Shown here piece after piece: positions 30,320 to 38,088 of a stretch of 40,463 nucleotides of DNA. The stretch lies in contig CADEDH010000004.1 of the NCBI GenBank assembly GCA_902826025.1, forward strand, positions 107,913 to 148,375, in the 5' to 3' direction. The notes below the pieces were generated by a model that was not told the DNA's origin, did not search any database, and was given only the letters and a program-made list of their open reading frames with translations. The translations under genes were made by a program, and so were the position numbers. Numbering within the stretch: position 1 is the stretch's first letter; each line of letters starts with the position of its first letter. The stretch comes from an uncultured Actinomycetes bacterium. GTDB taxonomy: Bacteria; Actinomycetota; Acidimicrobiia; Acidimicrobiales; SZUA-35.

Positions 30320-31282
30320 TCACATGGCGATGGCCTGCGACGCCACCAGGAGGGACGCCAACAACCGCTCGTCGCCTTCCCGGGTTGCCATCAGCGCCTC
30401 GGGAGCGAGCCGGCGCGACACCACGCGGCAGTAGTCGACCACGTCGGCCACGAGGAGATTGGCCCGGGGCCCGGGCCCTCCCAGATCGAAGGTGCCTCCT
30501 CCCGGTCCGGTCAGCACCAACCGGGTAGGGCTCAGAACCACCGGTGGCCCCGCTCCCCTTAGTGGAGGCTGAAGCGCCAGGAGTAGGGGCAGGCCCTCCA
30601 CCGAGGTGGACGACATCGTGCGCAGCTCGGCCGCCGGCACGTCCTCCAGGGGCAGGCCGGTGGCCCGACGGATGTCGTCGCCATGGGTCCACAGCTCGAA
30701 CGAGCGGGCCACCAGCGCCGTAGCGGCATCGAACGGCCACTGGTGGAGCGACACCGGGGCCGCCGGATCGAATCCGACCGACCCGACGTGGCCCGCGATC
30801 AGGCCGACTGCCGCCCACCAACGCTCCACGGTCGCATCGGGCGGGCCGGCAGCCAGGTCATCGGCCTGCTCGGCCCCCAGGCCCAGGTGGTCGCCGGTCG
30901 ACGCCTCCCCCGGCGGCAGTGGAGCGTCCCCGGTGAGGCCCAACTGGCGGGCCGTGTACTCCTCGATCATTACCAGGTGGGCCACCAGCCGGTGGACCGT
31001 CCACCCGTACGGCGCCACCACAGCCGACCAGTCCTCGCCGGCCAGCTCGCCCAGGAGGCGGTACAGCACCGCCACCCGGGACCGGTACAGATCGGGACCG
31101 GTCGCCGGTTCCGCCCCCGCTCGGGGCCGACGGCCGATCTCGGCCACCACACGGTCGCGCAACGCCGGAGGTGGAGCCACGGCCACGGTTTCGGCCAGGG
31201 CAGCCAACACCTCGGCCCCACCCGGCTCCCCGGTCAGGTCGTCGATCCGTTCGTCGTCGCCGTTCCCGCCTACGGGGCTCAC
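30320..31282 (-). CDS. MDMPI (mycothiol-dependent maleylpyruvate isomerase-like) protein with anti-sigma-like segment
   Basis: A 320-residue protein. Residues about 30-53 read [20 protein letters not shown], which closely resembles the linker of RskA-type anti-sigma factors. After it comes an MDMPI/DinB-like four-helix domain with [20 protein letters not shown] (His ligand) and the signature [16 protein letters not shown] (Glu and His ligands), then a C-terminal MDMPI-C-like region. No membrane segment is seen. The start GTG 31282 overlaps the stop of an ECF sigma factor (GTGA), the usual sigma/anti-sigma arrangement. I infer a soluble, perhaps thiol-responsive regulator of that sigma factor; a plain enzyme is the alternative. 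Confidence 0.8.
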   Translation of the reverse strand: MSPVGGNGDDERIDDLTGEPGGAEVLAALAETVAVAPPPALRDRVVAEIGRRPRAGAEPATGPDLYRSRVAVLYRLLGELAGEDWSAVVAPYGWTVHRLVAHLVMIEEYTARQLGLTGDAPLPPGEASTGDHLGLGAEQADDLAAGPPDATVERWWAAVGLIAGHVGSVGFDPAAPVSLHQWPFDAATALVARSFELWTHGDDIRRATGLPLEDVPAAELRTMSSTSVEGLPLLLALQPPLRGAGPPVVLSPTRLVLTGPGGGTFDLGGPGPRANLLVADVVDYCRVVSRRLAPEALMATREGDERLLASLLVASQAIAM

Positions 31283-31857
31283 TGGCCCACCTCCTCGTGG
31301 CGGCGCAGATCCTCGGCCAGGCGCCGTAGCCCCAGCCGGATCCGCGACTTGGCCGTCCCCTCGCTGGCCCCGGTGGCCGTCGCCACCTCCCGATAGGTCA
31401 ATCCCCCGAAAAAGGCGAGCTCGATGGCCCGCCCCTGCTCGGCCGGCAGCGCCGCCAGCGCCCGGCGCACCCGTTCACCGGCGATCATGGCCAAGGCCGA
31501 CTCCCCCACCTCGGGGGCCACCACCGGCCGCTGCTGTTGGGCCCGTTCCTCGCGGGCCTCCCGCCGGCCCTGGCGGCGGAGCACATCGAAGCAGCGCCGG
31601 CGGGCCATGGTGACCAGGAAGGCACGTAGCGATCCCCGGGCCGGGTCGAACCGCTCGGGATGGTCCCACAGGGCGACGAACACCTCCTGGCACACGTCAC
31701 CCGCCTGATCGACGCCCACCAGGCGGACGGCGATCCCGTGGACGACGGGGCTCAACTGGTCGTACAGCGCGGTCAGAGCCGAGCCGTCGCCGGCCACGAT
31801 CCGCTCGACCATCGCCTGTTCCCATGCCCCGACCCCATCGGACACAGCCCGCGACAT
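31279..31857 (-). CDS. ECF RNA polymerase sigma factor (SigK-like)
   Basis: A 192-residue extracytoplasmic-function sigma factor that would direct RNA polymerase to a stress regulon. Region 2 spans about residues 24-90 (LYDQLSPVVHGIAVRLVG; DVCQEVFVALWDHPERFDP; LRAFLVTMARRRCFDVLRRQ). Region 4 spans about 125-185 (VRRALAALPAEQGRAIELAF; YREVATATGASEGTAKSRIR). ATG 31857 is used; a GTG four codons later is possible and neither has a clear ribosome site. It is coupled to the MDMPI-domain protein, its probable regulator. Confidence 0.92.
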   Translation of the reverse strand: MSRAVSDGVGAWEQAMVERIVAGDGSALTALYDQLSPVVHGIAVRLVGVDQAGDVCQEVFVALWDHPERFDPARGSLRAFLVTMARRRCFDVLRRQGRREAREERAQQQRPVVAPEVGESALAMIAGERVRRALAALPAEQGRAIELAFFGGLTYREVATATGASEGTAKSRIRLGLRRLAEDLRRHEEVGQ

Positions 31858-31949
31858 TAGCCGAAGGTGACCGCCGGGGGCGGGAGCAACGGGAGCAGAG
31901 TCCACTACTGTCGGCACGACTTCTCCGGCGGGCTGGAGCGCACGTCGGC

Positions 31950-32777
31950 TCAGGCGAACAGGGGCGACGACAGCCCGTGGCGGCGGGCGACCTCCGCGAT
32001 CGCCGGCAGAGCGGCCGGCGTGGGAATGCCGTGATCGGCGTTGGCATCGAGGTCGGCGAAGAACAGCGAGGCCCTGGCCCCCGACGTGATCACGTGGAAC
32101 GAGGCGCCGCCGTCGAGGATGCGGTAGGTGTGGAGGGCTCCGGCCGGCGCCATCGCCGTCTGCCCCGGGCCCACGATGGTGGCGACGCCGTCCACCGTGA
32201 CTTCCACCTGTCCGGTCCGGCCGACGTAGGCCTCGTCCCATGGGTGGGCATGCGGTGGCGGGCCCGAGCCCTCGGGGCCGCTCAGCTCGAACATCTCGAA
32301 GGCGCCACCAGCCCGACGAACCTCGATCGTGTCGCCAACGGCGTGGAGGGTGGCCCCGCTGAGCCCGGCGGCCCGGGCCGCCATGGCCTGCTCGTGCACG
32401 GCGAAGTCGAACACGTGCTGGAAGCCCGTCACCTTGCCATCGGGGCCGAATCGCCACAGGTGGACCTCATCGGTCATCGGTACCTCGCCGCCGCCAACGA
32501 TCCGCCCGGCGTGGGCCACCGGCACCGCCACCGTGTCGCCTCCGTCGCAGAAGGCCAGCGGCTCGAAGTGGGTGAGCTCGAGGTCGGCCACTAGATCGGC
32601 GAAGAAGCCGGCTGCCTCGTCCCGACCCCGCCGGGCCTTCAGGTAGGGCAGCCCGGTCTCGCGGGCCTCCGGGCGCTCCCATTCCACATCGTCGGCCAAC
32701 TGCTCGAGGATGGCCGGAACGTCGCCTCGTCCGAACGCCTCGTAGATACTGATGGTGGTTTTCACGTTGTCAGCCAT
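31950..32777 (-). CDS. SnoaL-like / cupin fusion protein
   Basis: A 275-residue two-domain protein. The first 130 residues look like a SnoaL/NTF2-type barrel (TISIYEAFGRGDVPAILEQL, then DDVEWERP; VHLWRFGPDGKVTGFQHVFD). The second part is a cupin: PPPHAHPWDEAYVGRTGQVE supplies the His/Glu metal ligands and GPGQTAMAPAGALHTYR the second His. Such proteins are often small-molecule isomerases, dioxygenases or sensors; no substrate can be read. ATG 32777 has GGAG 9 nt upstream. It lies 92 nt upstream of the sigma factor and might be cotranscribed. Confidence 0.8.
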   Translation of the reverse strand: MADNVKTTISIYEAFGRGDVPAILEQLADDVEWERPEARETGLPYLKARRGRDEAAGFFADLVADLELTHFEPLAFCDGGDTVAVPVAHAGRIVGGGEVPMTDEVHLWRFGPDGKVTGFQHVFDFAVHEQAMAARAAGLSGATLHAVGDTIEVRRAGGAFEMFELSGPEGSGPPPHAHPWDEAYVGRTGQVEVTVDGVATIVGPGQTAMAPAGALHTYRILDGGASFHVITSGARASLFFADLDANADHGIPTPAALPAIAEVARRHGLSSPLFA

Positions 32778-32839
32778 GTCACCGCACTCCTCGGTCTCGT
32801 CCCCCACCCCCCTCGGGCAGGATCCGATCATGGTTCGCC

Positions 32840-32867
32840 GCCGCCGGCCCACCGGATCACCGGCGGC
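32840..32867 (-). terminator. Hairpin after the Rieske oxygenase
   Basis: GCCGCCGG (32840-32847) pairs with CCGGCGGC (32860-32867) around a 12-nt loop, 17 nt after the oxygenase stop. It would end the long sulfur/methyl operon before the SnoaL-cupin gene. Confidence 0.5.
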
Positions 32868-32883
32868 TGCCGAGCGGGCGGGC

Positions 32884-34053
32884 TCAGGCCCAGGCGTCGG
32901 CCGGTTCGCCCCGACGCCAGCGGTCGAGGGTGGCGTCGATGGCGGTGTGGACCCGGGCCGCCCCCTGCTCGTAACGGGCGAACAGGACCTCGGTGAGGGC
33001 GCCGCTGCGCAGCCCCTGCTGGACCCCGGCTGAGGTGGCGAAGTCCTCCCCCAGAGTCTGGTCGAACAGGTCGAGGTTGGTCTCGAGATGGCGGCGGAGC
33101 TCGTCGGTGTCGGGCTGCCAGTCGGCCACGATGTGCTGGGTGCATACGGTTCGGTCGACCGCCACGGGCCACACCGACAGCCAGGACAAGTAGTCCTGGG
33201 TCCAGAACGTCTGGACGTTGGGGAAGAGGTGGTAGGTGACGAGGGCGTGGTCTCGCAGCCGCCACTGCTCCCGGGGCTGGCCGGCCAGGCGCCGGATCGA
33301 CCGCCGAGGGTCGATCCGCCGGCCGTTCGGCCCGAACTCGTCGTACAGGCTCCGGTTGGGCTCGAACATCGGGCCGATGTTGCCGCTGTGCAGCACGGGC
33401 ACGTGGTACATCTCGAGGAAGTTGTCGAGGAGGACTTTCCAGTTGCAGGGGACGTCCCACTGACGGAGCGCCAAGAGGTGGCCTTCCGGGCGCTGCACCC
33501 CGAGGTCGGCGTCCAACCCCACCAGCACGCTGTCGAGATCGATCAGCGCCCCGCCGACGCTGGGCCGCACGAAGATGAACCCGTGCCGTTCGGCCACCGG
33601 CACCGGCACCAGGCCGTGGGTGGCGCGATCCAGCCCGTCGAAGCCCTCGCCGTGGAGGATTCCGACCAGGCTGCCGCCCAGGTCGTAGCTCCAACCGTGG
33701 AACGGGCAGGTGAGCCGCCGGCCCTGGCCCTCGCTCTGGTCGCACAGGCGCGCGCCCCGGTGCCGGCAGACGTTGGCGAAGGCCCCGATCCGTCCCTCGT
33801 GATCCCGGGTTACGAGCAACGGGACGGGGGTGTGGTCGTGGGTGAACCAGCTGCCCGGCGCCGGCAGCTGGGCCACGTGGCCCACCACCACCGGGTGGTG
33901 CCCGAACAGCGCCGACCGTTCGGCGGCGTACCGGTCGGGATCGAGGTAGTCGGACACCGGCCGGCGGGTCATGGCGGCGGCCAGCTCCCGGGTGTCGGCC
34001 GCCGTCTGGGCCAGTACCCGGTCGATAAGGGCGAGCTCGACGGCCCGTTCCAT
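32884..34053 (-). CDS. Rieske non-haem iron oxygenase, large subunit
   Basis: A 389-residue oxygenase of the aromatic-ring-hydroxylating / betaine-monooxygenase type. The Rieske [2Fe-2S] cluster ligands are Cys96, His98, Cys116 and His119 in CRHRGARLCD...LTCPFHGWSYD. The mononuclear iron site is DNFLEMYHVPVLH (residues 210-222: His217, His222, with a distal Asp not pinned). It needs a reductase that is not in this window. ATG 34053 lies 17 nt after the methyltransferase stop, so it is the last gene of the operon that starts with the DsrE protein at 37.9 kb. Hydroxylation or oxidative demethylation of the pathway product is a guess. Confidence 0.92.
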   Translation of the reverse strand: MERAVELALIDRVLAQTAADTRELAAAMTRRPVSDYLDPDRYAAERSALFGHHPVVVGHVAQLPAPGSWFTHDHTPVPLLVTRDHEGRIGAFANVCRHRGARLCDQSEGQGRRLTCPFHGWSYDLGGSLVGILHGEGFDGLDRATHGLVPVPVAERHGFIFVRPSVGGALIDLDSVLVGLDADLGVQRPEGHLLALRQWDVPCNWKVLLDNFLEMYHVPVLHSGNIGPMFEPNRSLYDEFGPNGRRIDPRRSIRRLAGQPREQWRLRDHALVTYHLFPNVQTFWTQDYLSWLSVWPVAVDRTVCTQHIVADWQPDTDELRRHLETNLDLFDQTLGEDFATSAGVQQGLRSGALTEVLFARYEQGAARVHTAIDATLDRWRRGEPADAWA

Positions 34054-34070
34054 GCTCCGGCGCCGCCCGC

Positions 34071-35096
34071 TCAGGCCGGCTTGCGGCCCGAGACCCGAAC
34101 CAGCACGTCGGGCACGAACTCGTGGTCGCGTACGTCGACGAAACCGGCGTCGGTGAAGTAGCCCCGCACCTGGTCCCGGCGGTGGGCCTTGCCCCCTGAG
34201 TGGTAGAGGATTTCCTGCATACCCCACAGGGCGGCGTCGAGGGGGCCGACGCCGTCGTCGTCGAGCATCTCGCCCACCAGATGCATCTCGCCTCCCGGCT
34301 CCAGGGCGGCGAACGCCTTGGCCACCACCCCGCCGATCACGGCCTCGTCGTAGATCGGGAGGTTGGAAGCCATCACGATGGCGTCGCACGCCGGGAAGTC
34401 ATCCGCGGTGAAGTCGCCCCCGATGGTGCCCACCCGGTCGCCGACACCGTGCTGTTCCAGGTATTCGGCGGTGACCACCACCACCGGCGGCAGGTCGAAC
34501 ACCGTGGCCCGCAGACCGGGGAATGCCTTCACCGCCTGGATCGAGTAGGCCCCCGATCCTCCGCCCAGATCGAGGAGGTGGGTGCGGCCGCTCAGGTCGA
34601 CCGTGCGGGCGAACCGCCGGCCGGCCCCCATGCCGATCGACGAGGTGGCCCGGTGATAGGCCCGGGCCTTCTCCACCGTCAGGTCGGCGTACATGCCGAG
34701 CGGCTTGGGCGCCTCGTGCGAACGGAGTAGCTCGGTGAGGTTCATCCAGCCCGGCACGTCGGGGCGGGTGAACTGCATCCACGGCCCGGCGTAGCGGTCG
34801 GCTCCCCGCACCAGGAACCGGTCGGCGTCGGGGGCGTTGACCAGCCGCCCGTCCTGCTTGCGCAGCAGGTCGATGGCCAGCAGGCAGCTCACCAGGCGGT
34901 CGGCGTTGAGCTCGGTGATGTCACAGGCGGAAGCGAGGGCCGCCACGTCGGAGGCGCCGGCGTTCACCTCGGTGAACACCCGTAGGTCGAGCGCTGCCCA
35001 CAGCAGGGCCGAGTCGCAGTAGGCCCGGGCCATCCGCTGGAGGCGGGTGCTGTCGACCTGATCGCGGCCGGTACCGGAGGGGGAGGCGTCGGACAT
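34071..35096 (-). CDS. SAM-dependent O-methyltransferase (family 2, CrtF-like)
   Basis: A 341-residue methyltransferase. The first 100 residues are the winged-helix dimerisation domain of family-2 O-methyltransferases (RMARAYCDSALLWAALDLRV; ADRLVSCLLAIDLLRKQDGR). The Rossmann domain has the SAM motif LLDLGGGSGAYSIQAVKAFP (about residues 175-194), VFDLPPVVVV, GDFTADDFPACDAIVMASN and LEPGGEMHLVGEM. The acceptor is unknown; small hydroxylated aromatics or thiols are typical. Start is ATG 35096, 49 nt after the TusA-MetE fusion. Confidence 0.9.
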   Translation of the reverse strand: MSDASPSGTGRDQVDSTRLQRMARAYCDSALLWAALDLRVFTEVNAGASDVAALASACDITELNADRLVSCLLAIDLLRKQDGRLVNAPDADRFLVRGADRYAGPWMQFTRPDVPGWMNLTELLRSHEAPKPLGMYADLTVEKARAYHRATSSIGMGAGRRFARTVDLSGRTHLLDLGGGSGAYSIQAVKAFPGLRATVFDLPPVVVVTAEYLEQHGVGDRVGTIGGDFTADDFPACDAIVMASNLPIYDEAVIGGVVAKAFAALEPGGEMHLVGEMLDDDGVGPLDAALWGMQEILYHSGGKAHRRDQVRGYFTDAGFVDVRDHEFVPDVLVRVSGRKPA

Positions 35097-35145
35097 GGGG
35101 GCGATGCTCGCCCCACCGCCCGGGCCCGGTCAAACCGCCGGCTGG

Positions 35146-36711
35146 TCAGCCCACGGCGTCCCGTACGTCTACCAGGGTGTGCAGCACTGCTTCGGCCGTA
35201 GCGGCGTCGACGATGGGATTGTCGGCAAAGGTGGCGAACCCGCAGTCGGGATGGAACACCACCCGGTCCCGGCCGAAGCGGTCCATGGCGGCCCGGATCC
35301 GGCGCTCCACCGCGGCCCGGTCGGTGTGGTCGGGGTGCTTCTGGTCGATCACGCCCACCCCCACCCGGCACTCGTCGGGCAGCGCCGCCAGCACCGCCAG
35401 GTCGCCCGCCCGGGGGGTGCACCCCTCGAGCAGATACATCCCCACCGGCACCACCCGCAGGACGTCCACCAGAGGGGCGTAATCGCCGTGGAGGGCCACG
35501 GCATCGTCGGGGGTCCAGTTGCCCCGGCAAAGGTGGAGCGCCGTGCGCTCCCGGGGTACGCCGGCCAGCAGCTCCTGGAGGAGGTCTCGGGCGAAGGCCA
35601 GCTCGGCCCCAGTGGTGCCCCGCTCCCCCAGCGCCCCGCACATGAACGTCCGGCCGCCCTCGCCCACCGTGCCGTGCACCACCTCGGTGAGCACCGGCTC
35701 GTCGATCTGCACCACCGACACCCCGGCCGCCAGGAGGGAGAACAGCTCCTCCCGCAGCACCCGCACGAGGTCGGCAGCGAGGTGCTCGCGGTCGGCGTAG
35801 GCCCGGTCGGAGATGCACTCCATCCACATGGTCCTGGTCAGCAGGTACGGCCCGGGGAGCGCCACCTTCACCGGCCGGTCGGTGATCGACGCCACGAACG
35901 CCGCCTCGTGGACGGCGAGCGGCCGGGACCGGCCGAGCGGCCCGAACGGTGCCGGGTGGCGGATGTCGCCGGCCGGCACGTCGAGGGCGGCCAGCTCCCG
36001 CCCGAACGCCTCGGGGTCGTCGACGTAGGGCAGCAGGTCGGTGATGGGGATGAGCTGGCAGTTGTCGAGCCGGCCGCCCACGAAGGCGGCGTAGTTGTCG
36101 CGCCGCTGCTCGCCGTCGGTCACGAGGTCCACCCCGGCCCGCACCTGGGACTCCACCGCCAGGCGCACGGCGTCGTCGGCCACCGCCTCGAACTCCTCGT
36201 CGGGCACCCTGGCTTCCAGATGCTCATGGAGCGAGCGCAGCAGCCACCGGGGCCGCGGCCACGAGCCGAGCCCGAACACCGCCCGCTCCGGCACCGGTGG
36301 GGCCGGTGACGGTGGTGGCAGCGTGGCCGGTACCGCCACCTCGACGATGGGCTGGGTGATGGGTGCCGCCACCCGTCCGTCGGCCCGGGCCACCGCCGGA
36401 GCCGGGCTGCTGACCGTCAGCACCGCGCCGGCGGCGGACCCGGGGGCGACAAAGGCCCCCTTGGCCACCAGGAACGACCGTTGGCGTCCCCCGTCGTGCC
36501 AGACGTCCACCAGCTCGTTGCCGGTCAGGCGGCACCACGACGGCAGGTCCTCGGCCACCGAGGACTCGGTGGACAGGATCTGCAGCAGCTGACCCCGATC
36601 GAGGGGATCGATGTGCTTGCGGATCAACAGCAACAGGCCGTTACCGCAATCGAGGTCCCCACCGTCGAAGCTGACCGCCGCCGGATACGGATGGTGGATG
36701 TCGGAACCCAC
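35146..36711 (-). CDS. TusA-like domain fused to MetE-type methyltransferase
   Basis: A 521-residue fusion. Residues about 11-85 resemble TusA: DLDCGNGLLLLIRKHIDPLD with Cys22, then SVAEDLPSWCRLTGNELVD. A Pro/Ala linker (about 90-145) leads to a MetE C-terminal-type (beta/alpha)8 barrel beginning at FGLGSWPRPRWL. The zinc ligands of this family appear intact: His393 and Cys395 (LHLCRGNW), Glu429 (MYLLEGCTP) and Cys490 (FHPDCGFAT); VVQIDEPVLTEVV is also present. The N-terminal half of true MetE is missing, as in archaeal MetE and epoxyalkane:CoM transferase. A persulfide on the TusA domain could be passed to or methylated at the zinc site (inference). GTG 36711 is used, 7 nt after the DsrE stop. 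Confidence 0.85.
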   Translation of the reverse strand: MGSDIHHPYPAAVSFDGGDLDCGNGLLLLIRKHIDPLDRGQLLQILSTESSVAEDLPSWCRLTGNELVDVWHDGGRQRSFLVAKGAFVAPGSAAGAVLTVSSPAPAVARADGRVAAPITQPIVEVAVPATLPPPSPAPPVPERAVFGLGSWPRPRWLLRSLHEHLEARVPDEEFEAVADDAVRLAVESQVRAGVDLVTDGEQRRDNYAAFVGGRLDNCQLIPITDLLPYVDDPEAFGRELAALDVPAGDIRHPAPFGPLGRSRPLAVHEAAFVASITDRPVKVALPGPYLLTRTMWMECISDRAYADREHLAADLVRVLREELFSLLAAGVSVVQIDEPVLTEVVHGTVGEGGRTFMCGALGERGTTGAELAFARDLLQELLAGVPRERTALHLCRGNWTPDDAVALHGDYAPLVDVLRVVPVGMYLLEGCTPRAGDLAVLAALPDECRVGVGVIDQKHPDHTDRAAVERRIRAAMDRFGRDRVVFHPDCGFATFADNPIVDAATAEAVLHTLVDVRDAVG

Positions 36712-36718
36712 GGCGAAC

Positions 36719-37078
36719 TCAGTAGCTGACGCAGGGCGACCCGTTGACCAGCCATTCCACCAGCTTGGCCCCACCCACGATGGTGGCCCCCTCGATCAGC
36801 TCGGACTCGTCGATACCCCGCTTCTTGGCGCAGGGCGAGCACACGAAGACCTTCCCTCCGGCGGCCACGAAGTTGGTGATGAGCTCCTTGAGCGGAGCGA
36901 AGCCGTCTTCGTGGATGTCGTCGGCGTAGCCGGCCTTGGCCAACCAGACGCCTTCGGTGGACAGGAACACCATCGTCTCCTGGTCCGAGCCGGCGGCGGC
37001 GTTGGCCACCACGAAGCCGACAGTGGCCTTGTCGGTGTCGTTGTTGGCGTGGGTGATGGAGACGCAGAACGTGCCCAT
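36719..37078 (-). CDS. DsrE-family sulfur-relay protein 1
   Basis: A 119-residue DsrE/YchN-fold protein, a family that carries sulfur as cysteine persulfide. The fold is shown by TFCVSITHANNDTDKATVGF, TMVFLSTEGVWLAKAGYADD and the AAGGKVFVCSPCAKKRG loop with Cys80 and Cys83 as candidate carriers. It ends PCVSY. ATG 37078 begins one nucleotide after the TusA stop. It is flanked by a TusA-like protein and the TusA-MetE fusion, the natural partners for a sulfur relay. Confidence 0.85.
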   Translation of the reverse strand: MGTFCVSITHANNDTDKATVGFVVANAAAGSDQETMVFLSTEGVWLAKAGYADDIHEDGFAPLKELITNFVAAGGKVFVCSPCAKKRGIDESELIEGATIVGGAKLVEWLVNGSPCVSY

Positions 37079-37079
37079 G

Positions 37080-37337
37080 TCAGGATTCCTCTCGTCGGAT
37101 GATCAGGTAGCGCGGCGGTTCCGCCACCGCCAGGCGATGGCCGGTCAGACCGGCCCAGGCGGGCAGGTCGTGACGGACACCGGGATCGGTGGCGCGCAGC
37201 TCGAACACCTGGCCGGGTTCAAGCGCCGCGAGCCGGGCCCGCAGCACGATCACCAGCTCACCGCAGCCGAGGTCGCCGGCGTCCCAGCCGTCGGTCACCA
37301 CGAAGGCGGGTTCGCCTGTGTCGTTGTCGTCATCCAT
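37080..37337 (-). CDS. TusA-like sulfur carrier
   Basis: An 85-residue TusA/SirA-fold protein. The conserved Cys25 lies in GDLGCGELVIVLRARLAALE, but the usual CPxP motif reads CGEL. The second half ATDPGVRHDLPAWAGLTGHR matches TusA well. The same CG variant occurs in the TusA domain of the neighbouring fusion. ATG 37337 has GGGAGC about 6 nt upstream. Confidence 0.85.
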   Translation of the reverse strand: MDDDNDTGEPAFVVTDGWDAGDLGCGELVIVLRARLAALEPGQVFELRATDPGVRHDLPAWAGLTGHRLAVAEPPRYLIIRREES

Positions 37338-37434
37338 CGCGTGCTCCCAGCCGACGACTCCGGGGCACGCTCGAGGCCCGCCCTAGGGTCGCAGGGGATC
37401 TCCCGGCCCGGGCACGCCGGGCACCATCGGCAAT

Positions 37435-37529
37435 CAGTAGCGGAACTTCACCACGGCGGCAGTCTCGGCCACAGCGGTGGGCCGGTCAAGTACCCTCGTG
37501 CCGGCGGGGCTGTTGTCAGTAGCTGAAGC
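37435..37529 (-). pseudogene. Duplicated DsrE gene tails in the gap before tusA
   Basis: The 12-mer TCAGTAGCTGAA that encodes the Phe-Ser-Tyr-stop end of the second DsrE gene (37530-37541) is repeated exactly at 37516-37527 and, with one change, at 37435-37446, where the frame reads ETAAVVKFRY-stop. The first DsrE gene also ends in this sequence (36719-36730, one change). The gap therefore seems to hold decayed copies of DsrE 3' ends. Confidence 0.4.
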
Positions 37530-37895
37530 TCAGTAGCTGAACGTGGTGGCCGCCTCGTCACCGATCCATTCCCACAGCGGCACGGTGCCGCCCACCGTGG
37601 CCCCGTCGATCAGGGCCGCCTCCTGGAGATGCTTGGCGTTCAAGCACAGGGGGCAGACCAGAAGCCGGCCCCCGGCCGTGGCATAGCGATGCAGCAGGTC
37701 GGCCAGGGGCGGGCAGCCGTCGCAGGCGGTACCCACCGCCACTCCTTCCACGGCCAGCCGAACCGCTTCCTTGGCCAGGAACATCATCGTGGGCCGGCCC
37801 GCCTCGGCCGCCGCCACGGCCATGAGGAGGGCCACGGTGACCCGCTCGGAGTCCTCCAGCCCGGTGGTCAGGCTCACGACTGCCTTGTTCGACAT
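37530..37895 (-). CDS. DsrE-family sulfur-relay protein 2
   Basis: A 121-residue DsrE-fold protein. KAVVSLTTGLEDSERVTVAL and PTMMFLAKEAVRLAVEGVAV give the fold. Two Cys pairs are present: Cys58/Cys61 in GTACDGCPPL, and Cys81/Cys84 in GGRLLVCPLCLNAKHL. The second aligns with the CxxC of the first DsrE protein; the first is extra. ATG 37895 has GGAG 6 nt upstream. It is the first gene of the sulfur/methyl cluster and is separated by 193 nt from a divergent LuxR-type regulator. Confidence 0.85.
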   Translation of the reverse strand: MSNKAVVSLTTGLEDSERVTVALLMAVAAAEAGRPTMMFLAKEAVRLAVEGVAVGTACDGCPPLADLLHRYATAGGRLLVCPLCLNAKHLQEAALIDGATVGGTVPLWEWIGDEAATTFSY

Positions 37896-38068
37896 GATCA
37901 GCTCCGTTTCAGATGGATCGGCTGGATCGATCGTGCGCCACCCGACGGACCCGGGGCATCGGGCAAACAGTGGACCCGGGATGGAACCGCTCGTGCGTCA
38001 TTCGACCCACGGTCAGCCCGGCGGGAGCGCCGGTGGCGAACGCCCGGTCAGGGCGGGCATCGGTGCAC

Positions 38069-38074
38069 TAGGCT
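38069..38074 (+). promoter_or_regulatory. -10-like box before the LuxR-type regulator
   Basis: TAGGCT, a common actinobacterial -10 form, sits 14 nt before ATG 38089. No good -35 box is seen at 17 nt (GGTCAG). Confidence 0.3.
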
Positions 38075-38088
38075 CGTCTGCCATCGCT

